A DNA stretch of 64,000 bases from Dysidea avara (Eukaryota; Porifera; Demospongiae; Dictyoceratida; Dysideidae): assembly GCF_963678975.1 (NCBI RefSeq), contig NC_089272.1, positions 24,865,471-24,929,470 of the forward strand, given 5' to 3'. This document shows positions 24,335 through 37,199 of the stretch, in pieces (within the stretch, counting starts at the first letter, position 1; each line of letters begins with the position of its first letter). A model generated the notes under the pieces. The model saw nothing but the letters and a program-made list of their open reading frames with translations, had not been told where the DNA came from and ran no database searches. Both the position numbers and the translations under genes were made by a program.

Positions 24335-27300
24335 ATGGATAAGACAAGGAACAGAAAGCTGGTCTCTGGACGCCCATCCTCTGCACCAAATATGGTGCTG
24401 CATTACAACTCATTACCATACTCAACTTGTTTGTCAGCCAGTAAACAGCAGAAAAGATCACATAATAGGTAAGCAGGCAAAATGATAAGTTATATATAGT
24501 AAAGGCCTTGACGTAGTTCTTGGTGCTTGTACAACTATACATACATACTGTACATATAAGGATGTTGGTTAGTTTTGCATGATGTGTATTATTTATTACA
24601 GGGGGTCATGTACAGCAAGAAGTAGAAAATGTACAAATGGCATACAAATTATTCAACCAACCAGCAGAAAAACCAACTGCAAAAGTGCAGATGTTAATTC
24701 TAAGGTATTTACTGCTAAAAATTAAATATTGTTCAGTTAAAAAGTACATACACTGGTAATCATAACAGCCTACAGGTACTGGACACACCAATAACAAATC
24801 AAACCTGAACAGCAAGCTTAAGGCTGCTGTAAGGTTTGGTGATAAAGTGGCACCCACCATTGAAGTCACTTCTAATTCTTCGCAACAAAAACAATCTTTA
24901 TTAACGCTTAGTCCGAATCTTTTAAATCTAAGGTAAGACATTCCTTGAAGTTATTTATATCTACCCTTTGATCTTTACAGTACTTTAGTCTCTGATATTT
25001 CATTTCTTGAAGATGATAGGTATGAAAACGCTGTTGAAATTTATAGCCAAAAGATAAATCTTTTACATACTGTAATATATGTGTGATGTCCCTGTGAAAA
25101 CCATTCAATCTGACTAAACATATAACCCACATATGTACTGCAGTCACACAGACATACAGAACTACATTACACACGAGATGTGTAATATATAACCATCTTG
25201 AGCCTGATAATCAGAATGTTAAAAACTTTGGGGATCCAACAAAACTTATTATTTATACCTACAAATTATACATACGCAAGCCATTAGCTATAGCTAGCTT
25301 TTTGTGCATTTTATCAGAGACTATATCAATGATAGCACACGAGTAAAAGAACTACATGAAGCTGTTGTTAAGATGGTGGTCAAAATGGAGGAGCAAATCT
25401 GTGACCAGCAAATAAGAGAAATAAAGGTAAGCAGTATATATATATATACAAGTACACAGCTCATTAGGAATATAACACTTCTTATTGTTATACTGTGATT
25501 TAATATCGTGCTCTACTCCAACTTGCTTCAGTATTATTTATTGATGTGCTATGTATGAAGACATAGCATATCGATAAAAAATACTCCTACTCTAGTTGAA
25601 GATTCCAAATTTTTCTGTGTACTTGTTTGTTAACTTTTTTTGTAAATAATTATTATGACTGGTAAACCCACACATACCACATCTGAAATGGTGCCGTGTG
25701 CCCCAATTATCATCTGAAAACTGAAGTATCCATTGTGCTTTGTTGTATGCTATGTTCAACCCGTTACACGGCAGTACGAATCAAAAACTGTTCAAAAAGC
25801 ACCTCTGTAATCAAAATAGCCATTACAGACAATTTCTGTTATGAAGGGAAGCCATCACATGCTACCACCAAATTGACACTTTTTGCTGTCAGCAAAGATG
25901 AATGGGACACAAAGGAGGACACTGGTAAGTCCATGAAGAATGCATTGTATGTACTGCAGTATGCCAAAAGGCACCAGTTGGGCTGAAGCGACATCGAACA
26001 GTGAAAAATCAAGCCCATAGCCTTAGCTGTTATTGAGTTACACTTACCTGAAGGCATCAGGCAGTTAGTCAGTAGAAAATTCTGTTAAATAAATAATTTT
26101 TAAAATTTTGTAGCAACTTGTTGAAAGCATTTCAGGTCGATCTGAAAGCTTGTTTGGGCTTAGTTTTACCCAACCAATACTGCCTGATCGTCATCAGGGA
26201 AAATTAAGGCTGTTTATTGGGTGATTTTATTTTGTGGGCCACGCCTACTCCTTTGTGGTCCCTACTATACACTACAATACGATAATGTGTGATATATACA
26301 TAAATGATGCCAATTGAAATGAATTGTGTATACTGAAGCCTGCCTTAAAAGACGTCTAACTGGAATAGAGCCAGGAAAACCACTGAGTCAAGTAACACTT
26401 CTATACTGCTCACAGAATAAAGATTTGACCTTACCAACACTAATAAACATCAATCAACAGTTCTCTACCATCAGTCAAAGCGTTGATTTGATCAAAGGTA
26501 AACATGATTTAGTTTGACTCAGTGACTTTTTAAAGGCTATATTGGAAGTTGGACACTCCTTATTTTATATTGTGAACTCTTTGTATGTACGTGACATGTA
26601 GATAAACAGATATTATCAAGAGATGATGAAAAAGGAAGCAAAATTACTGGAGAAACAGATAAAGTAATCCAAAGAATCATGATGTTATTTTGCTTCATAT
26701 TTACTTTAGAGAATTAAAATTAGCACATCAGCAAAATATGACAGAGTATAAAGCTCAACACACCACTGAGGTAATGAATAACTACAGTATGCATACCACA
26801 GTCCCTCTGTATAGTATGGATTACTAGTAATATGGATTAACTAGCTGTGCCATCTAGTTATAGCTGTGTAATGTTTTATATTTATCAGGTAGCTGAGCAG
26901 CAGAGTACTGCTATTAAAACACAAGTGTCACTGAAAACAAAAATTGCATGCAAGGAAACTTTGATAAGACAAAATCAAGAAAAGTACAGACACAACATTG
27001 TGAAGATGAAAGACACTAAAATGGTAACTACAGTTAAGCTATGTAACAAACACTTATCGGTGGATACATCTGTTCACAGATGGAGTTGAATGAAACACAC
27101 TCTGCATACATTCAAGAAATGAAAAAGATCTTAAGTAAACAATATACCATATTATTATAGCAGAAAACCATTATGGCATAAAACAATCACAAATTTGGAG
27201 AATTGTCTTTTAATGTGACAAATATTGCCAAAGCATATTTTTAGCTGTTGTTAGCTATATTATGTCACTGTGAAGTGACACGTGGCAAAATGTAGCAAAG

Positions 27301-28506
27301 TTTTTTTACCAATTGCAGATTTACTAAAATTTTAAGTTTCCTACTATAACGACACACAGTATGTAGCAATACTTATTGTGACATTTGTGTTAACAGTTAA
27401 TGAATCTGACAAGGTAGAAAAACAGCACAAAACTGAGTTGATGAATCAATATAAATGCACAATGGCAGATGAAAAAACTCAGCAAGAAAATGAGATCGAA
27501 GTAAGAGCAATTTAAATATTCAGTCCAATGAAGTGCTTGCACATGCATGTATACAGGAATTACTTTTAAAGTTTAATAGAGGATTACAGATAGAAAGGCA
27601 GCTAACAGAAGGCACAGCTTTATTAGAGGTGCTATCATACACGAAACATTGATATGTTCATATCTTGTCAATGTACATTGTAGAGTGGAAAAGAAGACAT
27701 ATCACAACTGATTACTGAGAACAGAGCAAAATTTCTAAATCTCCATGATATAAACACACACCTAAAGAAAATTGTGAGCTTTATGTAAATGCAGTACAAA
27801 CAAATAACATATTTAACAATTTTGGAAATAGACAAAGGAGATAGATGAATATGAAGAGCAACTTCAAGATGAGGTATATAGTTACAAAAGTGTGTATAGC
27901 TACTATGGAGACAATGTAGCTTGACAAGGTGAAAAGGAAACATGATATCACAGTGACTCAGCTAACAAAAGATAGAACTGATCTCAGGTGACCTTAATGC
28001 ATTAGATAATGAAATGTGTACATTTTATCATAACTTTGTAGGAAACAGTTACTGTCCACAACTGATTGGATCTCGAAGATTACAGTTGAGAAAGATAAAA
28101 GAGTCAGGAGGGCTTACTTAAAGGTTATGCAAAACATGTCTAGTATATCACATATCTTAAAATGCAATATACAGCAACTATTCTGCTGTATGTTTGCAAA
28201 TAGAAGAAACTTCTAGCGAGGCAGTATGTTACCAGCCTTGCTTCAGCATTCTAATGTTTTTCATAACAATAAAGTCACAGCATCCATTTCAAAAAGTATT
28301 AACATCTTATAGCATCAATCCTAACTTATACTGTATAGTTGTAGCTTTGTTCTGTATGTTTAATGTCATGCATATTTTTATAGGCAACTATTGAAGGCAA
28401 TATTAAGAAAAGACTACAGAGTATACTAAAATCAAGCGATGAAGTGGTAGAGAAAGAACTGAAACTTGATAAAAAGTCTGCTACTTACCCTACCAAGAAA
28501 AAATAA
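24335..28506 (+). CDS. Multi-exon coiled-coil protein, about 470-520 aa
   Basis: Exons with matching phases: 24335-24468, 24602-24704, 24769-24932, 25318-25426, then 26602-26663, 26710-26770, 26889-27023, 27080-27134, 27397-27500, 27557-27628, 27684-27773, 27832-27873, 27920-27987, 28042-28123 and 28384-28506. An open stretch at 26339-26497 looks like an exon but needs phase 1 on both sides while its neighbours join in phase 0; its inclusion is unsettled. The N-terminal 130 residues are basic, Ser/Asn-rich and probably disordered (GRPSSAP). From exon 4 on the protein is Glu/Lys/Gln-rich with heptad-like spacing (for example KELKLAHQQNMTEYKAQH), a long coiled coil ending in a basic KKK tail. 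No signal peptide or membrane segment. Probably a cytoskeletal, centrosomal or ciliary scaffold, but I do not recognise the family. The stop codon TAA lies inside an AATAAA poly(A) signal. Confidence 0.7.
25640..26280 (+). repeat. Dispersed repeat in an intron of the coiled-coil gene
   Basis: Part of this block recurs at about 63240-63480: TGCTGTCAGCAAAG, AATRGGACACA, TAAGTCCATGA.GAATGCAT / TAAATCCATGATGTATGCAT, and TATGTACTG. Short open frames inside it are not continuous with the host gene's exons. Confidence 0.6.
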
Positions 28507-28717
28507 AATTAATATCAGCACCATATAAAATTGCTGCACTACATATATGTATACTAGACCTATATGTTGCCTGTATATGTTATTTGCTGTGTAAACAGTA
28601 ACCCATCAATACAATACCTTCTCTTTACGTAGTATAGCATGAAATACAATTATTATCATATAATGTTTGTACAGCAATACAATTAATATGACAATTCCAT
28701 ACATTTAATACATAATT

Positions 28718-28910
28718 ATGGGGGCAAATTTTATGTAAGCACCAATGCATACACAGCAATGGAAGGGAGAAGCAAGTTAATTATGTATATATATTTATGT
28801 ATTTGGCAACCCTACACTAAACTCATGCACTGTCCATGAACCAGTCTATCACTAAACTCACTGTGTGGCATGTCACTGTAATGGAGTTTACATTTCTTTT
28901 AATAGTAAAC
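28718..28910 (+). repeat. Dispersed repeat, copy 2
   Basis: Counterpart of 351-560, with GGGAGAAGCAAGTT, TTTGGCAACC and CACTAAACTCACTGTGTGG in the same order. It follows directly on the 3' end of the coiled-coil gene. Confidence 0.6.
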
Positions 28911-29336
28911 ATATTCACAGAGTCATGGATGATTATTTGTGCAAAAGACTGACTTCTGTCATGAGTACTGGGTAAACCATCTTAGCAAATGACTTGAAAA
29001 GTGATCTGTGCATACTGTATGTAGGTTAACCATTATTGAATAATCTAAAATTAATACAGAGTTACAAAGCACAAATGAAATAAGTATAACATGTTAGTGC
29101 CGAGATACTCTAATAGAATAGTCACTTGGCATGAAAACAATTGCCCAGGGTTTGAACTGCAGACTGCTGAAATTTTCCTTGTACTAGTTAACCATCTTTT
29201 TACATTTATGAGTGATGAACACACATACCACATCAATTAAAGGAAAGAAGGGTGCTAGATATACTATAATAAATTTTACACTCTAGACTGTCAGTGATAC
29301 TGCATGGTAGTACTCTATAATATGGGTAATGAAGGC

Positions 29337-29430
29337 CCATCCACATCAGTTTTTGCTGCACTATAGCTAGGTGACAGGAAACAATTGGCAATAATGTATA
29401 TATTATTATAATAATGATGGCCAAAACATC
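29337..29430 (+). repeat. Short dispersed repeat shared with 33530-33590
   Basis: Both contain CCACATCAGTTTTTGCTGCA, AGGTGAYRGGAARCAA and AATAATGATGGCC in the same order. A copy of the recurrent palindromic motif lies about 230 bases upstream here (29101) and about 80 bases upstream of the second copy (33448). Confidence 0.6.
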
Positions 29431-29635
29431 ATAATACCTATTATAGTAGTTCCATGCAATAAAAACCATCTGATTATTTGCTTTTTAATTTGTGGTTATA
29501 AAATATGCTAGAAAATAAATAGCTAAGTTGCCTTGAAACATAAAGAGATATAATAGTCAATTGTTTATTTGCAAGTACAAATAGGCTGTCCATGAATCAA
29601 TCTTTTTGTCCAATTGTACATCAGATAAATAATTA

Positions 29636-30256
29636 TGTGACCGGATCTGCAAGAACCCCATATGTTAGCAATTCCTTTTCTTTATCCAAATAGCCAAAAG
29701 AATGGTCAACCGAAGTTTCAGCTCTAGAATCTGAGAACTTTTGAAAACACAGCAATACAAAGTGGCAACATTAGAAAAGTCAATTTGTACAGTGACAATG
29801 TGGAAAATAAACTACAAGCGCTTAAATAAATGGTCATGACTTTCAAATACAGTCCTCTACTAAGATGCAACTTTAGTTACACCATTGGATTCTCCTTAAC
29901 TAGCGAATCCATTACTGGGTAAGTTTTGTCTTCCAGGCCTTTCCTACAACTAGGGCAAAAATGTGAGAAAAAATGATAATGAACTGCTCATCCAATACAA
30001 GGCAAACTAACACTCATATATTCTCTCTCAATGGGATTACTGACACAAAACAAAGATTGTTGAACTTCTCTTGCTTTGGGGATCATGATGCTATCATAGT
30101 TTTTGCTTTTATCTTTCTTCATTGTGATACAAGCACTCAAAAAATTTACAGAATTTTTTTTTTGATTTTGTAAATGTTTTACCCATTGTGTTTATTGCAT
30201 TCTACTGTAAAATTAGGGTTGCACTAACATATGGGATTCTTGTAGATCCAGTCACA
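29636..30256. mobile_element. TGTGAC-type MITE, copy d (621 bp)
   Basis: The left end TGTGACCGGATCTGCAAGAA and the reversed right end TGTGACTGGATCTACAAGAA both continue to CCCATATGTTAG. Terminal inverted repeat about 34 bp. The interior is AT-rich without a supportable gene. Confidence 0.8.
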
Positions 30257-30366
30257 TATTAATTTAGAAAGATGCTGTGCATGGTAGAATTGCACTAATG
30301 CAAACATCAGTATCGGTACCAATATAGTGATATTGGTAAAAAGTGTACTTTTTTTTGCTTAAGCAG

Positions 30367-30720
30367 GGCCTCTGACAGGAGGACAGGGGGAAACTGGGAC
30401 ATTTTTTCCCTGAGCCCCACTTTGTAAGAGGCTTCAAGAGGGCCTACAGGAGCTTCATAGCTATCCCATGGCTACATTATTCACACATACAAAAATTAAA
30501 CAAACGTACACTGTACAACAATGTAAATATTCCCTGTAGACTTGAAGACACATGAAGCTTCAGTAAGAGATACCATCTGTTAGCCAGCAAGCTCAATAAG
30601 TAATGGGTACATTTCTGGGTGCAGCAAACCATTAATTGTAATATATCTTATAAGGTACTTATAGAGTGTGACTTGTACATCAAGATCGAGATACTCTAAT
30701 ATAACGGTCACACTAATACT
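30367..30720 (+). mobile_element. hAT-like MITE fragment, left end
   Basis: The segment starts CAGGGCCTCTGACAGGAGG and continues AAACTGGGACATTTT, resembling the left end of the complete hAT MITE at 54397 (CAGGGCCGCCCATAGGAGG, then ACTGGGGCATTTT). It carries one recurrent motif copy at 30684-30710. I find no right end. Confidence 0.5.
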
Positions 30721-31155
30721 CAGTTATGATAGCTACTCTAACAAAAAGTCCCTACATATTACCAGCACCAGTCCGATCAGCATTCATCAGAGTTCCCTAA
30801 CTTACTTCAACATGTTTTTTCTACTTATCAGTTTCACATGTACAACCCAATCATTCAGCCATTTCCTACTTGATAAAGCCATCTCATTAATCAAGCCTAG
30901 TCTGGCCACCTTCAGCAACAAGCAAGGATGCAGATGATTTCTTGTCAGATATAAATAGGATGCCTTATTTGATTTACACACTGCCGCAGTTATCATAACC
31001 ATTCTTTTACAACCACATCCTTCCTTTGCATCCTCAATCTGTACTCTACCACAAGTTGGTGCGTTAATGTAATTTCAGCATTTCAATGACATTTTGCACA
31101 GTGACAAACCCTCAGCTTCAGTACTGTACATTAGGACATTTATTTATTTATTATT

Positions 31156-31394
31156 TGTGACCGAATTTGACAAAACAAGGCTTCTACACACATCCAATTT
31201 ACTTACTTTAACCAGCTGTAACTTGACTACTCAGCATGCTATTGGCCTAAAAGTTTCACAAAGTCCTACCATAGCATAGTACAGTACCAGGTCAAAGTTT
31301 GAAACTAATGGAGTACTCCTACATTGAGTTATGGTACTTCAAAGTCATAAAAGTGGATGTGTGTGGAAGCCTTGTTTTGTCAAATTCGGTCACA
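31156..31394. mobile_element. TGTGAC-type MITE, copy b (239 bp)
   Basis: The inverted ends are nearly perfect over about 36 bases: TGTGACCGAATTTGACAAAA on both strands, continuing to CAAGGCTTCYACACACA. This is the best-preserved copy of the family. Flanks on both sides are TTTATTTATTA-like, which may be the duplication or only local AT richness. Confidence 0.85.
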
Positions 31395-31455
31395 TTTATT
31401 TATTAAGGCTTTACAGCACAAGTGCTGAAGATCTGCAGGACACCTGGTTGTCACA
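31395..31455 (-). mobile_element. SINE 3' tail, reverse orientation
   Basis: TTAAGGCTTTACAGCACAAGTGCTGAAG, taken in two parts, is the complement of the SINE tail CTTCAGCACTTGTGCTGTAA + AGCATTAATAAA seen at 50330, 50640 and 53160. The following GACACCTGGTT complements the ACCAGGTGTC of the complete copy. Confidence 0.7.
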
Positions 31456-31810
31456 GATGTTATATAAGTTACAATTCACACTTCATCTGATTTGATAAAT
31501 TAAATGTTGACAAAAATCAAGAAATCATAGATCAAAGCACTTACTTTCAAAGGTGCTTAGATATGGATGTTTAAAAGTTGATGAATTTAACTGATTTGTC
31601 AACCTTTTCTTTTAAAGTAGCAGGGAATATTATTGATCTTGTTTCCTGTATTATGGCATATAATTTTTGTACATTAGTGCCTCACCTATGAATGGCTTTG
31701 ATGAAGAGTTTTGCAATGAATAAAAATAATTGGCTGTTGCTGTTGTTCTGGCAGTTACGTGAATAAAAAAAAGCTTACATTTAAACAAAAAGGTCCTCAA
31801 ATGGAAAAAA

Positions 31811-31900
31811 AATTCCTCAATCAGGAATCAAACCTGGGACCTCCAGTGAGTGAGCCCAGGATTATAGCCATTGTGCTATATACGTGGCTCCCAGCTACCC
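31811..31900 (-). mobile_element. tRNA-derived SINE head
   Basis: On the minus strand, TAGCACAATGGC (31878-31867) fits the RNA polymerase III A box and GGTTTGATTCC (31834-31824) the B box, at tRNA-like spacing. The cloverleaf is not intact enough for a functional tRNA; a poly-T stretch on the plus-strand side suggests a retroposed element. Confidence 0.65.
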
Positions 31901-32803
31901 ACCTTCCTCAGTTTCGACATGTCCAAGTGGAGTAACTTCTATATAATTATTGAAGACAAAGGTGAAGAAGAAACCAAAGCTGAACCTGACCCTAATCTAA
32001 CCTTAGGTTTGCCTTTGAACTCGCTACTTGTAGCGTGCCCTAAAGTATAAGACCAGAGGCAAACTACTCAGTAGTTGCATGCCTTAAAGTCAAACACTCA
32101 GGGCATTGTGTCGACCCCTAGCTCGTGTATGTGTTTGATAGTGAGAGAAATCTAGTGGACTCAGTGCCGGAACAATAGTCCTGGCAAAATATTTCTGGCT
32201 GCTAGATTTTTTTAAAAACCAGCCCTAATGGTACTCCCTTCCACCCACACATCTCTATGGAAAACAACCTAGTAGAAAAACAAAAAAAAAAGAGAAAACA
32301 AGAATTTAGACTATTTCTGTGACTTGAATTTCAATCATGTGAATGCCTATTTCATGCATTAGATTGCTCTGTGCATTTACTGGGCAAGATAGCCATATTG
32401 TTAGGTGTTTATAAGCTTCGTATCCTTGCTGTTAGAGACTGTTTCACTGATTTATCAACCATTTTACAACCATCCGGTATAGTTTTGGCTAAATTTCTGC
32501 ATATGGCTATAGATGGCTCAGCCAGATCCAGGCTAACAAGCTTCAATTATAACCATACTCCACATGCAGGTACTTTACCTAGTAGAGTAACTGGTCATTC
32601 AATAGACACCATTACATGGACATTGTTATATCAGCCAGACCTGAGGTCATCAATAACACATTTTAATATTAAAGAAAGATTTCATATGCATATGTATTAA
32701 TTTAAATAGTAGCTACAACAAAATCAAATGACAAATAATAGTTGCATTAACTAGCTAATTCAATGCAGGGTTGACTACAATTCTGTAAAGTTTCTGTAGG
32801 TTT

Positions 32804-33075
32804 TATAGGCATAGCCAGAACCCAGACCCAGGCTTGGGCATCAATAATTGGAGATACTCTAATAGAGCAGTCAGGATTGAGATACTCTAATAGAGCAGTC
32901 ATAGTATTCAGAGAAGCAGTGTAGGAAACTACGCAAGCTATTTATAAATAAGGATATACAGCTAGTTGATGGGAGGGCAGCTATTGTCAGCAGGCATAGT
33001 TAGCTACTTTTTGTTTGGTCTTAAGCTTACAGCTAGGCCCAGGCATCACCAATTGAAAGTCTGGTTACACCCCTG
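32804..33075. mobile_element. hAT-like MITE, degraded (about 272 bp)
   Basis: The left end ATAGGCATAGCCAGA and the reversed right end CAGGGGTGTAACCAGA are related. Internal sequence (two recurrent motif copies, then TATTTATAAATAAGGA and GGCAGCTATTGTCA) resembles the hAT MITE at 54397-54767. The target duplication is no longer readable. Confidence 0.55.
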
Positions 33076-33889
33076 AGAGGCTCCCACTCCTAAATGTCAC
33101 AGTTATTGTTTTCTTTGCTTCAAATGGCTAAATCGATCTTCTTAGGTCTGCCAGCTCGCTCCAATCTGTACGACGACCATTGCCTTAGCTTATTTAATAA
33201 ACAATTTTTACAGTGAGTTAAGGCCCTAATGAATTACACTTGTCGACACTATAGTGCTGCATCATGAGCTAGACAATTACGCATCACCTCCCACCCACAC
33301 TGTGAACGTAGCTACGGTGCATGGGTGGTAGCAAGAGTCCCCTCAAATATTATGAACTCTTGGTATAAACATAGCAGTATAGTAATTAAGGGGTTGGAGT
33401 CCCTCCACTCTTGTTGAACAGGCTGCATATAATCTTGCACCTTTCAAGATCGAGTTACTCTAATAGAGTAGTCACGTACTCAAACAGAGCAGTCAACTGT
33501 ATAACTAAATAATCAATAACTACCTCCCAGCCACATCAGTTTTTGCTGCACTAGGTGATGGGAAGCAAGCAATATAATAATGATGGCCTTATTTGTCAAC
33601 TTTTTGTTTAGTCAAAATTTACAGTACTAGGGAATCTTAATTCTTTTCCAATCACTTTTGTAATATATGCAATTTTTTTCCTAATTAATCACTATATAAC
33701 TATAACTAATCAATTGTAATTATTTTAGGCCACTGGCACAAGTTGCCAGTGGACCTTCAGCATACCTGTAGCAACTAATCCATAACCATGTATCATTGTA
33801 ATTCTGTATACATATAAAAAGATGTTCCTGTATTATGACAACATGGTTTTTGTACATTAGCGCCTCATCTGTGTATAAATAAGCGCATA

Positions 33890-34120
33890 AATAATTATTC
33901 TGGAAGCGCTGCGCGGGAACACGTAATTGAATATACGTGAGATTAACTGTTTCATGTGTGTACTCGAGTGTGTACTGTATCAGTGCTTGCAAACGAAGGA
34001 AATTACGCGCAACCAGGATGCAAAACCTCGCGCGAAACGGTGGTTCGCGCCGCCTTCAGGTAGCTATATGTGACAGGTGTCAGTCGCTCATGATTCAAGA
34101 CCTCGTTCAAGACAGCTAGC
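33890..34120 (+). promoter_or_regulatory. CpG-dense patch, possible promoter and first exon
   Basis: A short stretch rich in CpG (GCGCTGCGCGGG, ATTACGCGCAACC, CCTCGCGCGAAACGG, TTCGCGCCGCC) stands out from the CpG-poor surroundings. An ATG at 34018 opens 14 codons (MQNLARNGGSRRLQ) that end at a CAG|GTAGCT donor-like site at 34059. No downstream exon could be linked, so this may also be a fragment of a GC-rich transposon. Confidence 0.3.
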
Positions 34121-37100
34121 ACAGCTGCTACAATGGTGCAAACTACAGAGTAACTCACAGGGATCCTTCAATATTTACCTGTAAACCAGTTTTCTAAAGA
34201 CCATTATCAAGTGGAAGACAAGTTCCAATCTACATAGATGTACCCCGGGCATCCCACCTCGCATCCCACAATCATAACCGGATATATACATGTAGCTAAA
34301 TCTGTGCCATGCAACGAGATTCATTACTTATTGCTTAATTTGCTGGTTGGTGCTATTTTACTAGCTACAGATGATAGAGGGGGCATGTTGCCAAATAAAA
34401 TGGTTAGCATATGATCTACAAGCCAATTTGTAAGTACATGCACTGTAGCATTCAAATGACCGTATTGTCACAGTACTTTCTGTGCAGCTACGTGTTGTTT
34501 CATGTTGTGTGTTTTGTACTATTATGCTGTATGATCTGGTACGAGAGAAAAACATCTTTAGTTAATTTAAAACTGATAGCTACAGTACATACAAGTCAGA
34601 CTCTGTATTTATTGTCACAGGTCAACCTTTGCCAAAACTTGTTATAATATTAGAAACACATGCATGCACTGGATTGGTATAGGCGATCGATACAATACCA
34701 ATATAGCTACAAAGCAAGCAATAAAAAATCCTTAAGATGCTTGGGTTCGACAATCAGAAATACTGTCAAGCCACTATATAGCAGCACAGCAACCACTTAG
34801 GTATTAAAGGGGCAGGCTGGGCAGCATAGTTTCCTTCTTGATGTCAGTGCTCATAATTTTTTCCTTCACACATCAACTTTGTGTGTCTCTATAGAACAGT
34901 CATAGCGTGCATATCATACTTTGTGGAAGCAGAATATAAAACTTGACAAACTATAGCTAGTACTCATAATTTTTTTCATTAAGGAAGTGGACAAAATGTT
35001 CAAGATGTGTAACTTTAGCTCACCATTTATGTGGATCACTACCATCAATAACAGTACAGTACTTTTTATGATACAATTATTTCTCAGAGATTCAAAAGTC
35101 CATGTATTTTATCATAATCAATAAATGTGACCAGATTTGCCAAATCGCACATCAGTTTGTGAGCACTTGTGATGCTACTTCACTTGTCCAACTGCTCAGA
35201 TTTTCTATCTTATTTGGTGGGAAACTCTACAAGCAGCTACAAGTATTGGAAGTGTCTTGAAAGGTAATGGATCGATGCATCTTTTGTGTAATTTCATATG
35301 CATGCTTGCTATTCTTGGAAAGTTATGCTGATTTGTATTCTTTAAAACTGTTTATCTCAAAACTTCTAATGTGTGATTTATAACATTTTCCCAAAATTCG
35401 GTCACAAATTTAATTCTGTTAGTTTATTAATAATCACAGCATCAGCAAATATTATTTAGCTACCTGTCTGCTCTGTAAGTTTGTAAAGGGAAATATATCA
35501 CTGTGTGTACATATATAGTAAAAAAGAAATTGTGATATCACATGGTTGGATTCTTTGGTGACATTGCACATACCATGTGTAACACAAGTTTGACCTTGCT
35601 AGTAGCCATGTTAGGAATCATTGTATGGCTTTAAACAGGATGATCTAAGAAAAAATAACAAGAGCAATGACATGCCGTATAACTATAGGTTTACTATGTC
35701 ATCTGAATTTTAAATGCTGTAGATTTTGGCTAATATTTACAAACTTTGGTTAAAGGTTTATATACAATCATGATTATGTAAATCCATACTGTATGATGTA
35801 GTATCTTGGAAAGATAAGGTTGTTGGAGTTACATGTTTAAGTAGAATAGTGATATGAGATATGACAACACTTGTATTATCCATAACATGTGTATAGTTAG
35901 TTTTATAACATGCATGCTAATAAGATGATGTTTTGGTAGTAAATAAGTGTGTTTGGTAAACAACATAGTTTAAGTACACTTACTAGTAGGTCATGTTAAT
36001 ATATCGATGGACTTATTAGTGACTGGAAGCATTTGACTTGGGAGCATGGTGTATGCTAGTATTTCCAACCATTGTTACTCTATTAACCTCTTATTACATC
36101 ATCATCACTATGTGATCAAATCACTATAGTGATCAACAGTTGTAAATTAACTAAACAAATCAAGCAATTACAGCAATAATGAAATTAGCCTGTGATGTCA
36201 GCAGAGCAATTCATAAACCTCTACAAACACACATGGTATTTAATGTACACAGAATCACTATAAAATCACTATTCTTGTACTTTCCAAGTGCCTAAGACTA
36301 TGTTAATATTCTTCTCACCATGTGTTTCTTACTATCACTGTGTGGGGTACAAGATTCTGGTACTTGTTGTGTCCTGGTTTTGTTAATCAAGTTTTCGTGA
36401 GAGTAATAATATTCACAGGGGTAGTGATGGGTTGGCTTCTGATACAGTGGGAGAAAACAATGTGCAAGTAAAGGTCAGTGGTCAAATTTGGGTTTCTGGT
36501 TGTACTCTAAAACTGTCAACCAATGAAGAAGGTCAATCCATGGCTTGAAAACTTGAGCTCAATATATATTAAAATTCCAACAATGCCATACCAATTTATG
36601 GCACGAAAGCACTATTAATAGGTGTCCACAGACCAAGAAAAATTATTTGCCAGTGTTGTACCAAAAGCAGTCTATGTGTAGCAATCCATTTATATTAAAA
36701 TAGCTTATAAAAGCCAAATCTTTCAGATCTGGCCACACATGCATTGTATGTAATAGTATGTAAATCTGTGACTGTAAATGTGACCAGGCACATAAAAACC
36801 AGTCACATAGGCACACAAAATTTGGCCTATTGTATTTAAACCTTTTATATCACTAGAACTCTGACAGGTACAATAGATCTAAAAGGCATAAAATGACTAA
36901 CTTCACCACTTTATTTCAATTGAGCAGCTACTGAACTCTATGCCAATTAGCTAACTACATGGATCTTTTGACAAAATCACCATCAAAACGTCATACTTCT
37001 GCATTCAAAATTTCAATTCCACTGACTCATGTTTAATAAACTTTATTGTCTTTGCCCTTGTGGTATTGTCCACTCCTTTGATCATCTACTATTATGGGCA

Positions 37101-37190
37101 TGATTAGCTATTTGTGAAGCACCTCTCAACTATAATTGTAACATTAATTTTAGTATATATTTTTCTCTGCAAGTAATTGCTGTGAAATTG
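34121..37190. other. No gene seen; one MITE
   Basis: Apart from the MITE at 35126-35406 and a small TGTGACC...GGTCACA-like palindrome near 36779-36807, this 3-kb stretch shows only AT-rich sequence and short chance ORFs. Confidence 0.5.
35126..35406. mobile_element. TGTGAC-type MITE, copy c (281 bp)
   Basis: The left end TGTGACCAGATTTGCCAAAT and the reversed right end TGTGACCGAATTTTGGGAAA share the family terminus; similarity falls off after about 18 bases. No coding capacity. Confidence 0.65.
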
Positions 37191-37199
37191 TAGCTTGGG

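Noticed and set aside
24282..25174. Minus-strand ORFs opposite the coiled-coil gene
   Set aside because: They are antisense shadows of plus-strand exons that have consistent splice phases.
31811..31900. Functional tRNA gene
   Set aside because: A and B boxes are present, but the acceptor and anticodon stems do not pair well; a SINE head explains it better. The same holds for 39748 and 63627.
32371..32700. ORF of 109 codons
   Set aside because: No ATG at its start, no recognisable motif, and it sits among repeats; it is probably chance.
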